A stretch of DNA of 64,000 nucleotides from a bacterium (GCA_009995455.1 JAACPJ010000002.1:248001-312000); one strand, 5' to 3'. Numbered from the stretch's first letter, positions 56,158-64,000 are shown. The notes: generated from the letters alone by a model not told the origin. Made by a program: numbers and translations.

Positions 56158-59115
56158 ATGAAATTTCTCACTCATAACTTTAGTAAAGAAAATCCTGCAC
56201 GTTGGATTTTTATGAGTGCTCAAGAAAATCCTGAAGAGCCAGAATTAGTTGAGTCTGACTTAACAGGACCTGAAACTTCAGAGGGTAATTTTCAAGCGGG
56301 TGGATTTTTAAAAAATCTAAAACTTACACCCGCTAATGATAACAATCCCATTTTGGATATGAACCAAGAAGGCGGAAGTGGAATCAATGCGGCTGACAAT
56401 ATGGACAATTTTAATCGTCGAATTAACGAGGTAATTAACCAAGGAACCGATGGCGCCATTGGAGCGGGAATTGGGGGCACTTATTTAGCCCGAATTTTTA
56501 CCCCACCCGAATTTAAAGGTTATACCAACCTTTATTTACTCAATCCTTTCTTTGCAGCCCCCGCTACATTTGCCCCCGCCACCGTGATTACTAAACAGCT
56601 GCAACAAGGTTTTGATTCACTGGGTGACCCGGCCGAACTATTAGGGGATTCCCCTCTCTTGAGTATTAAAATGGCGAAAGCCTTGGTAAAAAAAGAAGAA
56701 ATAAACGCGGCCATTGAAGGCGCTAAAAGTGGTGGTGGGCATTTTGATGATATGTCACTGACGAGCTTACAAATTTTAGAACAAGTAAATGATCGAGCTT
56801 TTTCGGTTGTAAATGAAACCAATGAATCAAGAGCGGCTGAATTTTATGCCAAATCTGGACGTGATTTAGAAACCGGAGTCCGTGATGAAGACACTGGGGC
56901 TGTATGGTGGAAACGCGGAATTCGGAAATATCTAGGGCAAAACTTTTTGTATCGAAAACGCGTGAGCTTTGCAAAAAACCGATACAAAGAAGGTTACGAC
57001 GAAATTCGTTCTAATATTCGAAGTTTAAAACGAAGCAAAGAAGAAGCGGTGTTTGGTATGCAACAAGCCATTGACCAATTTTTAATTCCTCGAAAAGAGG
57101 AAGGGAGCGCTGACACAATTGGCTTAGATAACGGACGTAAAGTGCTGCACAAAATTATCAATCACCCAAATCAGTTTATTTCTAACCCCGATTCGTTTGG
57201 GGTTGATGGTGTAAGTGTAAAAGATATTTTTGGGCCGAACTACAAAGTTTTAGATGTACTTGAAGCTTTGCGAGCGCCTAAATATGAATATTTGACCAAT
57301 CAACCAGACGCACCAAATTATTTAGATTCCGCCATTCAAACCGGGCAATGGCAGTTTAATCATTACAATTCACTACGAACTTTAAAGGGTATTCAAACGC
57401 GAGCCGAGGCCTTAAATGGTTTTAATAGCACGAGTGTCGAACGCTTAGAGCAGTATTTAACGCAAAACTTTGAACCCAGTGGTAAACAAAGCATTAAAGA
57501 TAATTTAGATAACCCAACCCCACTGGTCGGGCGACTGATCGAAGCCCTTGGTTCAGCGGGTGTAGAACTCAAAAGAGATTTGAAAAAAATTATCAACAAC
57601 GGTGATATTTACACCAGTTCAACCGAAGTTTTTTGGCACCTATTTAGTTTTTTAGGAGACGACAAAAACCTGGGCGCGCTTAAAGCTTTACCACCAGATT
57701 TACAAGGAGATCTTGCTGAGTTCTTTTTACAAAAAAGAACCCAACTAGAAAAAAATACTATCTCAGGTGGCATTGAAGAACGAGGTAGCCTGTTGTGGCG
57801 AGTTGAAGCTTTAAGACAAGGAAAAATTGTGGCTGAAAAAACACAAGCTTTAGCGGCAGAACTGCCTGATTTAGCTAAAAAGTTAATCTCAACTGATAGT
57901 GGAGTCGCCCAAGAAGCCCTAAGAACCATTAAAACCTTAACTGATAGTTATGGATTTTTCTTAGAGCTAATTGTGACTAAAGCAGATGAAAATGGGAATC
58001 TAGACAAAAAAGCAGTGGATACATTGTTAGCCGAAATCCCGGAATTTGAAAGTAGTGTGTTGAGTAATGTTATTGATTTATATCCTCGAATTAAAAGTTT
58101 AGAAGGGGTTTATGGTAGTTTACAAAGTGAAAGAAAAAAACTTGAAGATCTAATTGACCAAAATCCTGAAAAAATTGCTAAGTTAGATGCAGAGTACCAT
58201 AGAGTTTCAGAGCTATTTGAAAAAAATAAGGATTCTGGGTTAACAGGTGTTGGTACAGTATTAGATTTAAATAACTCAGGCGTTAACGGAAATAGTAGTG
58301 CCGGCGGTGGTGGAGATATTGAAACTTCATTTACGGCACAACGTGTACGACTTAAAGAGCTAAATGATATATTATATGGTACTTCCGAAACACTGGACGG
58401 TGGGGCTTTTGGTAAAATCTCAAAAATTGAAAATTTCACTTTTGAAAATCTACCAGGTGACATTAGCGAAGGTTTAGCCCGTTTAGCTGAAATTAGCCAA
58501 CGGAGCATCGACCGACGTTTAAAGGAAATGGGACTTGAATCAGATAAGGATATTGCCTCATTACTTGATGCAGATAAAAAACCACGACTTGATGTATTAG
58601 CCCGTAATGAGCTGTGGAACAACGCCAGTAAAAGTTTAACCGAGACTGGGAAAGCTTTAATTGGACACGATGCCCTGCAACAGTTTAAAAACATGAGCAA
58701 AACGGCTTACGTTGGCCTGCAAACGCTGACTTACGCCCCAGCGAACTACCAGAACCAAATCTCGGTCGCGACGCTTACACACCCAACTACACTTAAAGAC
58801 GCGCTTTATGTACGAAAGTACAACGGTGGATATTTATACCACACCGAAACCCAAGTAATTCTGGTTAATCCCCCAAGACATAATTCTGACGATCAACGAA
58901 ACGTCGCTATTTGGAATAAAACCCCAGAAGAAATTGGCTTAGACAAAAAATTCACCCTTTCATATGGGCAACCGGACGAACTAGGAATTTTCTTAACCGC
59001 TAATCCAGAAAATTCTGCGGCCAGCCAGAATACCTTGTACGGCCCTGTACAACAAAAAGTGAACCGCTTACTCGCGGAGAACGATAACTTCGCTCCCACG
59101 AAGAAAGCCGCCTAA
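56158..59115 (+). CDS. Very large protein, unknown
   Basis: 985 aa. The promoter spacing supports the ATG at 56158; an alternative ATG at 56212 would give a start reading MSAQENPEEPEL. An acidic N terminus is followed by two mildly hydrophobic stretches (DGAIGAGIGGTYLARIF and NLYLLNPFFAAPATFAPATVI, about 98-145). A long, mostly helical body ends in a C-terminal region with YLYHTETQVILVNPP. A short Gly/Ser linker (GNSSAGGGGD, about 715) divides the body. DNA composition is more AT-rich at about 57960-58420. No family recognised. Last gene of the plus-strand island, ending at a strong terminator. Confidence 0.75.
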   Translation: MKFLTHNFSKENPARWIFMSAQENPEEPELVESDLTGPETSEGNFQAGGFLKNLKLTPANDNNPILDMNQEGGSGINAADNMDNFNRRINEVINQGTDGAIGAGIGGTYLARIFTPPEFKGYTNLYLLNPFFAAPATFAPATVITKQLQQGFDSLGDPAELLGDSPLLSIKMAKALVKKEEINAAIEGAKSGGGHFDDMSLTSLQILEQVNDRAFSVVNETNESRAAEFYAKSGRDLETGVRDEDTGAVWWKRGIRKYLGQNFLYRKRVSFAKNRYKEGYDEIRSNIRSLKRSKEEAVFGMQQAIDQFLIPRKEEGSADTIGLDNGRKVLHKIINHPNQFISNPDSFGVDGVSVKDIFGPNYKVLDVLEALRAPKYEYLTNQPDAPNYLDSAIQTGQWQFNHYNSLRTLKGIQTRAEALNGFNSTSVERLEQYLTQNFEPSGKQSIKDNLDNPTPLVGRLIEALGSAGVELKRDLKKIINNGDIYTSSTEVFWHLFSFLGDDKNLGALKALPPDLQGDLAEFFLQKRTQLEKNTISGGIEERGSLLWRVEALRQGKIVAEKTQALAAELPDLAKKLISTDSGVAQEALRTIKTLTDSYGFFLELIVTKADENGNLDKKAVDTLLAEIPEFESSVLSNVIDLYPRIKSLEGVYGSLQSERKKLEDLIDQNPEKIAKLDAEYHRVSELFEKNKDSGLTGVGTVLDLNNSGVNGNSSAGGGGDIETSFTAQRVRLKELNDILYGTSETLDGGAFGKISKIENFTFENLPGDISEGLARLAEISQRSIDRRLKEMGLESDKDIASLLDADKKPRLDVLARNELWNNASKSLTETGKALIGHDALQQFKNMSKTAYVGLQTLTYAPANYQNQISVATLTHPTTLKDALYVRKYNGGYLYHTETQVILVNPPRHNSDDQRNVAIWNKTPEEIGLDKKFTLSYGQPDELGIFLTANPENSAASQNTLYGPVQQKVNRLLAENDNFAPTKKAA

Positions 59116-59117
59116 AT

Positions 59118-59139
59118 AAAAAAGCCCTGACGGGCTTTT
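59118..59139. terminator. Bidirectional terminator between the island and ntpG
   Basis: AAAAGCCC (59120-59127) pairs with GGGCTTTT (59132-59139) around TGAC, with A and T runs on both sides. It can end both the plus-strand 985-aa gene and the minus-strand ntpK-E-C-G transcript. Confidence 0.85.
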
Positions 59140-59219
59140 GTATAAGTTTTAAGTTAATTTGCTTAGCCCAAAATACCACTCCCCTATCAGCCTTTACTAA
59201 GGCTATGGCCGATCTAAAT

Positions 59220-59573
59220 TTAGCCTAATATGTCTGAACCCACCGCTCGCTCAACGATGCGTCGAAGTCTATTTCCAGCAAAATTATCATCCCCAGATCG
59301 AGGCGAAGGTACGGGAATAATAGCCGGTAAAGCTTTTCGAGAAAATCTCTCTGTTAAATCATCTGGAAACGACTTGTAAAAATCTTCTTCTACAAAGACT
59401 ACCGCGTACACCGCGCTTTTGTTTTCGTCGTCTTTAGTGGCGACAAACAAGTCTTCTGTTTTGGTTCTGGCTGCATCGTTAGAAGATACCGCATAGGTTT
59501 CGGCTCCTAAAGCTTGATAAAGCTTTACTGAACTTACATTCCCAACGACGGCGAATTTATAAGTATCACTCAT
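59220..59573 (-). CDS. ntpG: V-type ATPase subunit F
   Basis: 117 aa. Rossmann-like CheY-type fold expected for central-stalk subunit F: FAVVGNVSSVKLYQALGAETYAV at the N terminus, AVYAVVFVEEDFYKSFPDDL in the middle, and AIIPVPSPRSGDDNFAGNRLRRIVERAVGSDIL, the family's C-terminal motif. It sits 2 bp after ntpC. In the Enterococcus order ntpA should follow, but here the 10-kb plus-strand island intervenes. Confidence 0.88.
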   Translation of the reverse strand: MSDTYKFAVVGNVSSVKLYQALGAETYAVSSNDAARTKTEDLFVATKDDENKSAVYAVVFVEEDFYKSFPDDLTERFSRKALPAIIPVPSPRSGDDNFAGNRLRRIVERAVGSDILG

Positions 59574-59575
59574 GC

Positions 59576-60580
59576 TTAAACCGTTTCAATTAATTTATAA
59601 ATCTTATCTACCTCTACCCCGTTTAATTTTCCGTACATAACTAGTTTTAAAATTCGAGCGTTTTGCAGCCGTTTGTTAAAATAGTCGAGTAAAATGGCTG
59701 GCGAATCAAGACTGCCAAGCGCCGCATTATGTAAAAACTCATCGTGTTTTTTATCTAAAGCGTGTTCTAAAGCGAGTAGTTGAACGGTCGCGCTTGAATT
59801 ATCATCCAAGCTACCAATAACTACGTTAAACGGCGTTCGCTCAAGCACTCGTTTTAAATCAGCTAAGCTTTCAGCTTTACCAGCCATTTCGACCGTAATA
59901 CTACTGACTGGAACAAAAGCTTTTTCTGGTAGAGGTTCTTTAATGACTAAAACCGAACGTGCCAAATTTCTAACTTGTACACTATCGGCCCACAACTCTA
60001 AATAAGACGGCAAAAAATAGTCAGGATAAGACTGAGTAGAAAGTTCTTCTTCTAAAGCCGCAAACATGGCTCTATCAAGTGCAAACTCTATATCACGCAC
60101 ACTTTCTTCTTTATTAAAATTAGCTATGACTTCGCGTACGGCATTCAAAATAACCGCTGAAATGTTGCCGGCTTGAACGTTGTCAAAAACAATTTTTTTA
60201 ACTTCAGCCGCTGATAACTGCCCGAGTTTTGAAAAACTTTCCCCCACCTTAAGGTCAGAATTTTCTTCAACCAGTTTTTGCTTTAAAGCTTGTTTAAGAT
60301 TGTTTACATCAAAAGGTAAAGTTAAAAAAAGAGCCACAGGATGTTCGTTCACGCCACTGATCAGTAGTTGTTTGGTTTCAAACAACCCTTGCGTAATAAT
60401 CGAATCAAAATCAGTGATTTCAGTTTGTTGATCCAAATAATCAGCGTATTGCAATTCGCCTAAAACGCGAAAAGCATCTTCTGCTTTGGGAGCCCCAACC
60501 ATTCGATCAATTTGGGCGCGCTGAAGCAGCTTTGGCGTTAACCCTTGTACTTGACCACAAATGCTAGTTATATCAGACAT
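59576..60580 (-). CDS. ntpC: V-type ATPase subunit C
   Basis: 334 aa, matching the family's length and all-helical character. It couples the central stalk to the membrane ring. Seen: LTPKLLQRAQIDRMVGAPKAEDAFRVLGELQYADYL at the start and HALDKKHDEFLHNAALGSLDSPAILLDYFNKRLQNARILKLVMYGKLNGVEVDKI at the end, the conserved part with AR-x-x-KL-I-x-x-GK. Third gene of ntpK-E-C-G. Confidence 0.9.
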   Translation of the reverse strand: MSDITSICGQVQGLTPKLLQRAQIDRMVGAPKAEDAFRVLGELQYADYLDQQTEITDFDSIITQGLFETKQLLISGVNEHPVALFLTLPFDVNNLKQALKQKLVEENSDLKVGESFSKLGQLSAAEVKKIVFDNVQAGNISAVILNAVREVIANFNKEESVRDIEFALDRAMFAALEEELSTQSYPDYFLPSYLELWADSVQVRNLARSVLVIKEPLPEKAFVPVSSITVEMAGKAESLADLKRVLERTPFNVVIGSLDDNSSATVQLLALEHALDKKHDEFLHNAALGSLDSPAILLDYFNKRLQNARILKLVMYGKLNGVEVDKIYKLIETV

Positions 60581-60595
60581 AATTTTTTATAGAAA

Positions 60596-61150
60596 CTAAA
60601 CCAACTTAAGTTGATCGGCTAAATACATTTCTAAATCAGAACGGTATTCTGACTTCACTAAACTCTCAAAAGAATTATCAATCTCTGAACTGGCCTGTGT
60701 AGCCACGAAACCTCCTTTAAAAGCTTTAGTAATTTTAACTTCAAAGCCAGGAGCGAATTTTTTAGTGATCGTTTCTCGTTCAGCTGGAACCAATAAAGTT
60801 CCTTTATCAAACGGAAGCGCCTTAACTAATTTCTCGCAAATTTCAGTATAAAGCTTATCATCGGCCTTAAGTAAAGACTCTAAAAATTTATCTAAAGCCT
60901 GATCGAGCAATTCTCGTTTAGCAATCTGAATGGCTTTTGAATTTTCTCGACGAGCCATAGAAGCGGTTTTATCATCCACTGATTTCAAAGCGATATCCGC
61001 TTTAGCATCAAGTTCTTTTTTATCTGCTGATTCTAAATCAGCGTACTTTCTATCAAGAGCTTGTTTTTTCTCAGCCGCTTCAGATTCGATTACTTGCAGA
61101 TCCCCTTGGGTATCCGCGAGAATTTTTTTTATAATATCTTGTAAAGACAT
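60596..61150 (-). CDS. ntpE: V-type ATPase subunit E
   Basis: 184 aa. A long N-terminal helix (IIKKILADTQGDLQVIESEAAEKKQALDRKYADLE) forms the peripheral stalk, with a C-terminal mixed domain (KAFKGGFVATQASSEIDNSFESLVKSEYRSDLEMYLADQL) containing the family's G-G-x-x-x-x-x-x-x-x-x-D-N-S/T-F-x-x-L motif. It lies between ntpK and ntpC. Confidence 0.9.
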   Translation of the reverse strand: MSLQDIIKKILADTQGDLQVIESEAAEKKQALDRKYADLESADKKELDAKADIALKSVDDKTASMARRENSKAIQIAKRELLDQALDKFLESLLKADDKLYTEICEKLVKALPFDKGTLLVPAERETITKKFAPGFEVKITKAFKGGFVATQASSEIDNSFESLVKSEYRSDLEMYLADQLKLV

Positions 61151-61185
61151 GGGGTTTTAAAGTTAAAGGCTGCAACAAAATTGAT

Positions 61186-61647
61186 TTATAGAAGAACCAA
61201 CAGTACGGCTATAAGCAGTCCGAAGATCGCGTAAGTTTCAACAACTACGGCTTGGGTAATAAATTTACCAGAAAGTTCTTCGGCTCGAGGCAACATGGCA
61301 ATACCAGCTGCCGCTACTTTTCCTTGAAACCAACCAGAGAAAAGCCCCGTAAGTCCCATCGCAATTCCAGCTCCAAAGTATTTCATCCCGTCTATGGCGG
61401 TAACCGAAATTTCACCGGTTAAAGCGCCCATGTTGTTTAAAATTAGAATCGCAATCAAAAGGCCGTAAATCCCTTGAGAACCAGGTAGCAACATCATTAG
61501 TAATACTTTACCAAACAAGTTTGGGTTTTCTCCAAATACTCCTGCACCTTTGGTACCAGCGGTACCAATTCCGATTGACGATCCAGCGCCTGCTAGACCA
61601 ATAGATAGACCGGCTCCGATAACTGACATCATTACTGCGTATTCCAT
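61186..61647 (-). CDS. ntpK: V-type ATPase proteolipid subunit K
   Basis: 153 aa from the ATG at 61645-61647; a 21-residue upstream extension would lie across the promoter. A duplicated hairpin with four membrane helices. Helix 2 reads LLPGSQGIYGLLIAILIL and helix 4 VVVETYAIFGLLIAVLLVLL, with Glu137 the ion carrier. Leu54, Ser57, Gln58 and Gln108 are at positions matching the sodium ligands of Enterococcus hirae NtpK, so a sodium-pumping enzyme is possible (inference). Confidence 0.92.
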   Translation of the reverse strand: MEYAVMMSVIGAGLSIGLAGAGSSIGIGTAGTKGAGVFGENPNLFGKVLLMMLLPGSQGIYGLLIAILILNNMGALTGEISVTAIDGMKYFGAGIAMGLTGLFSGWFQGKVAAAGIAMLPRAEELSGKFITQAVVVETYAIFGLLIAVLLVLL

Positions 61648-61682
61648 GGTGTGTGATTTTAATAAATTATAAAAAGGAATTT

Positions 61683-61720
61683 TGTCGGGCGCATTCTGGA
61701 AAATCAGCACAGAAAGTCAA
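61683..61720 (-). promoter_or_regulatory. ntpK promoter with shared V-ATPase element
   Basis: On the minus strand TTGACT, 16 bp, CAGAAT, then GCGCCCGACA. The spacing between the TTGAC and the CGCCCGACA is identical to that before ntpA (49022-49059), while the sequence between is different. It would drive ntpK-E-C-G separately from ntpI. Confidence 0.65.
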
Positions 61721-61770
61721 ACCAAAAAAGTTGGTAATTTAATAAATCTAAAAACCCCTAAAATCTATGA

Positions 61771-61797
61771 AAAAAAGGATTCTTAGCAGAATCCTTT
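61771..61797 (-). terminator. Terminator of ntpI
   Basis: AAAGGATTCT (61774-61783) pairs with AGAATCCTTT (61788-61797) around TAGC; an A run becomes the U tract on the minus strand. It separates ntpF-ntpI from ntpK-E-C-G. Confidence 0.88.
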
Positions 61798-61836
61798 GCT
61801 TTTGCAGAACTGTGGCTTTAAAAAAGGCTTTAACTC

Positions 61837-63843
61837 TTATTTATCTTGCACGGTCAAATACTTTGCTGCACGTGCAAATGGCGTAAATCGTTCAGCTCCT
61901 GATTCATAAAACTTTCCAAAAAACTCAATAAATTGCAAACGCCCAGAGTGAATAAAAGCTCCGAGTAAAGAAAGACCAAAGTTTAAAGAGTGACCAAATA
62001 ATACAATAATTACTGCGATTAAAATACCAAGCACTGGGTGAGGCATCATTTCGCTAAAGATGACCGCGGTCAAATTCATCGCAAAACCTACAACTCCCGT
62101 CGCCAGCCCTAAGGCCATAATTCGAGAATAACTCAGTAAATCAGATAAATAAGCGGTAATGTTATAAAGACCAAGTATCCCAAACAGCGGCTTAAGCAGC
62201 CAGTTTTTTTGACTTCGTCCTTGCGTTATAACCAAACCAATAGCGCCCGCAATACATAAGTTAGTCGCCATCACTTTAGAAACCCCAACTGATTCGCCTA
62301 AAGCATATAACCCAATCGCCACTAGCATAAAAACCCACATAGCGGTGTCTAAAAAAGCACCACTGTAATCTTTACTTTTGATTTGTTGTACAAAGGCGAG
62401 CAACATTCCAAACAGTAGGTGGATTGCGCCTAATGCCAGCGACAAAATTAAGAAAGTTATGGGTCCTGTGCCTTCGGTTGGCGTTAAAATTTGGCCATAA
62501 AATCGCCCAGTATCTGGGTCTACCATCGCTGGAAACTGCGACGTAGTAAGTCCAAAGTAACCTCCAAGCAGAACACCACCCACTATTGCCGCGATTCCAC
62601 AATAAAGCAGAAGTCTTAAACTAGAGTTCGCTCCACGGCTTAGCTTTCCAAATACTAAAAAGAAAGCCGCCACTAAAGCCAGCAAAGCTCCATAACCAAC
62701 ATCCGACAAACAAAGGCCGAAGAAAATAAGAAAGAAAGGGGCTAACCAAATAGTTGGATCCATTTCCAACTTACGCGGCAAACCATACATCTCAGTAATC
62801 GGCTCAAAAGATTTAACCACAAAGTTGTTTCCCAGTTTAGTCGGAGGTAATTCGTCTTTCTCTAAAGCCATTGAGTCAACTACAACTTCTCCTACAAAAG
62901 CATTTTTCACCCAAGCGCTAAAATCATCTAAAGCATCTGTAATAACCCACGCTTCAAAAGAAAATGTTTTTTCAGAAACAAACATATGGGCTTGCGCTTC
63001 ATTTTTAGAATTTTGCCACGCTTGGTGCTCGGCTAAGATTTTCAAATCTCGCATGTGAACGCTCAAGGCTTTAGCTTCCATTTCAGCCGTTGCAATTTGC
63101 ATCTCCAAATCTTTTTCTAATTTTGTTAGTTCCGCTTTAATTTGTGAAGGCGTGTAACCGTCAAAGGCTTCTAACTCATTCATTAAATCGATGGCTTCGA
63201 AATCAAACAATTGTAGTTTGGTATTCACCGCAGGAGCGATTGATTTCAATGTCGTCACTCGTACATAAGCGTGCAGTCTATTTTCGCCAAGCACGCTTAG
63301 ATCAATGAGATTTGATTCAGCCGCTAAAGCGCCCATGAGTTCTGATTTTTCACTGAGCGGAATTTTACCAATCCAGGTAGTAGTAGTTTCGGTATTAAAG
63401 TTTGCTTGAACCGTGCTGTGTAATCCTTTCAGGTTTTTCGCTAGCTCTAATTTTTTTGGCAAGCTCGCTTTTTCGTTTCTAGCTCGCACTAATTGATCTT
63501 CAAGTTTTTCACAGGCTGAAATCACTTTTTCAGCCTCTGGAGCAAATATTTTTATTCGTTCAGAAAGTTGAGCATTATTTAAAACAATTTTTCCACCAGA
63601 TAAAAAGTTATCTAACTTTGAGGTAACAGTTTGGTAAGGAGCCAAGAAACTAAGAGCAAATTCTGTGCGAGCCACATTAACCGATCCATAATAATCATCA
63701 TGACTTTTAGAAACCGTATATTGGCTTAAGTTATGCGCTTCACTTAATTGCAAGATTCCACTTTGATGCAGTTCTTGCATCAAAATTTTATAATGGCGTT
63801 TGAAGCCTGTTACTCGAATTTTTTGTAGGGCTACTTTTGACAT
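61837..63843 (-). CDS. ntpI: V-type ATPase membrane subunit I (a)
   Basis: 668 aa, full length. The N-terminal cytosolic half is helical (KLEDQLVRARNEKASLPKKLELAKNLKG). The C-terminal half has about seven to eight membrane helices, starting APFFLIFFGLCLSDVGYGALLALVAAFFL. The essential arginine is expected in SDLLSYSRIMALGLATGVVGFAMN. The C terminus, FGHSLNFGLSLLGAFIHSGRLQFIEFFGKFYESGAERFTPF, is diagnostic. It forms the stator half-channel with NtpK. Its ATG overlaps the stop of the upstream partial gene (TAATG on the minus strand). Confidence 0.95.
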   Translation of the reverse strand: MSKVALQKIRVTGFKRHYKILMQELHQSGILQLSEAHNLSQYTVSKSHDDYYGSVNVARTEFALSFLAPYQTVTSKLDNFLSGGKIVLNNAQLSERIKIFAPEAEKVISACEKLEDQLVRARNEKASLPKKLELAKNLKGLHSTVQANFNTETTTTWIGKIPLSEKSELMGALAAESNLIDLSVLGENRLHAYVRVTTLKSIAPAVNTKLQLFDFEAIDLMNELEAFDGYTPSQIKAELTKLEKDLEMQIATAEMEAKALSVHMRDLKILAEHQAWQNSKNEAQAHMFVSEKTFSFEAWVITDALDDFSAWVKNAFVGEVVVDSMALEKDELPPTKLGNNFVVKSFEPITEMYGLPRKLEMDPTIWLAPFFLIFFGLCLSDVGYGALLALVAAFFLVFGKLSRGANSSLRLLLYCGIAAIVGGVLLGGYFGLTTSQFPAMVDPDTGRFYGQILTPTEGTGPITFLILSLALGAIHLLFGMLLAFVQQIKSKDYSGAFLDTAMWVFMLVAIGLYALGESVGVSKVMATNLCIAGAIGLVITQGRSQKNWLLKPLFGILGLYNITAYLSDLLSYSRIMALGLATGVVGFAMNLTAVIFSEMMPHPVLGILIAVIIVLFGHSLNFGLSLLGAFIHSGRLQFIEFFGKFYESGAERFTPFARAAKYLTVQDK

Positions 63844-64000
63844 TAAGCAATTAGTTCATTGATAAAAAAGGCTTGGGTTGTAGAGAGGTGTTTCTCCATT
63901 TTGGTTTCCACTTCTTTTTTAAGTTGAGAAGCATCACGCACGCCATCAGCAATAGTCACTTCGTAATTTTTTTTAGCCGCTGTTTGACGATCTTTTAATT
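63843..64000 (-). CDS. ntpF: V-type ATPase peripheral-stalk subunit G/H, C-terminal part (runs off window)
   Basis: About 51 residues are visible, all helical, ending ASQLKKEVETKMEKHLSTTQAFFINELIA with a TAA overlapping the ntpI ATG. The AAKKNYEVTIADGVRDA stretch and the position just upstream of ntpI match the peripheral-stalk subunit (NtpF in Enterococcus, AhaH in archaea). The N-terminal part lies outside the window. Confidence 0.7.
   Translation of the reverse strand, partial: LKDRQTAAKKNYEVTIADGVRDASQLKKEVETKMEKHLSTTQAFFINELIA

Overview
The window looks like a chromosomal segment of a Candidate Phyla Radiation (Patescibacteria) bacterium, most likely Peregrinibacteria-like; this placement is inference. 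UGA is used as a stop (for example at 8837, 13560 and 28530), so the code is standard and the UGA-glycine lineages (Gracilibacteria, Absconditabacteria) are excluded. Base composition is AT-rich, most genes lack a Shine-Dalgarno sequence, ribosomal proteins L31 and L32 lack a full zinc site, and there are sortase, S-layer-homology and Tat-like surface proteins, a prepilin peptidase and a V-type ATPase. Unusually for this group, branched-chain amino acid and histidine biosynthesis genes are present.

Layout. 1-4141 (minus): L31, a membrane protein, L32, nusB, rnc, pabB and a PAS protein in one probable operon. 4284-6763: ridA and a two-domain murein hydrolase-like protein. 6838-14664: leuA with an attenuator, unknown small genes, then leuC, leuD, an SLH-CAP surface protein and leuB. 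14912-17515 (minus): an LPSTG surface protein and ilvC. 17717-23740: purA-dnaA, dnaB and a CsaA-like protein. 23801-37820: housekeeping genes (miaA, lemA, tRNA-Val, tRNA-Phe, tsaE, holA, prepilin peptidase, pyk, cca, serS) mixed with unknowns. 37817-40882: a tandem HIT protein and ilvBN with an attenuator. 40949-44285: a VirB2-like small membrane protein, a TPR protein and a DUF4331 protein. 44457-47059: hisG with an attenuator, then a GC-rich block with hisI and two small lipoproteins. 47228-64000: V-ATPase genes on the minus strand, interrupted by a 10-kb plus-strand block of very large uncharacterised proteins.

The most striking result is a set of three transcription attenuators. Before leuA, ilvB and hisG I can read short ORFs loaded with Leu, Val/Leu and His codons respectively. 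Each is followed by an intrinsic terminator and an alternative antiterminator pairing that a ribosome at the leader stop codon would block. For leuA and ilvB the predicted promoter lies so close to the leader start that the mRNA would be almost leaderless, so ribosomes would have to load at the 5-prime end. This is the proteobacterial logic of leu/ilv/his control in a lineage that largely does without Shine-Dalgarno sequences.

The V-ATPase genes are colinear with the Enterococcus ntp order F-I-K-E-C-G-A, but split into at least three transcription units. ntpB and ntpD do not follow ntpA. A 38-bp element with fixed spacing precedes both ntpK and ntpA and probably co-regulates the separated parts.
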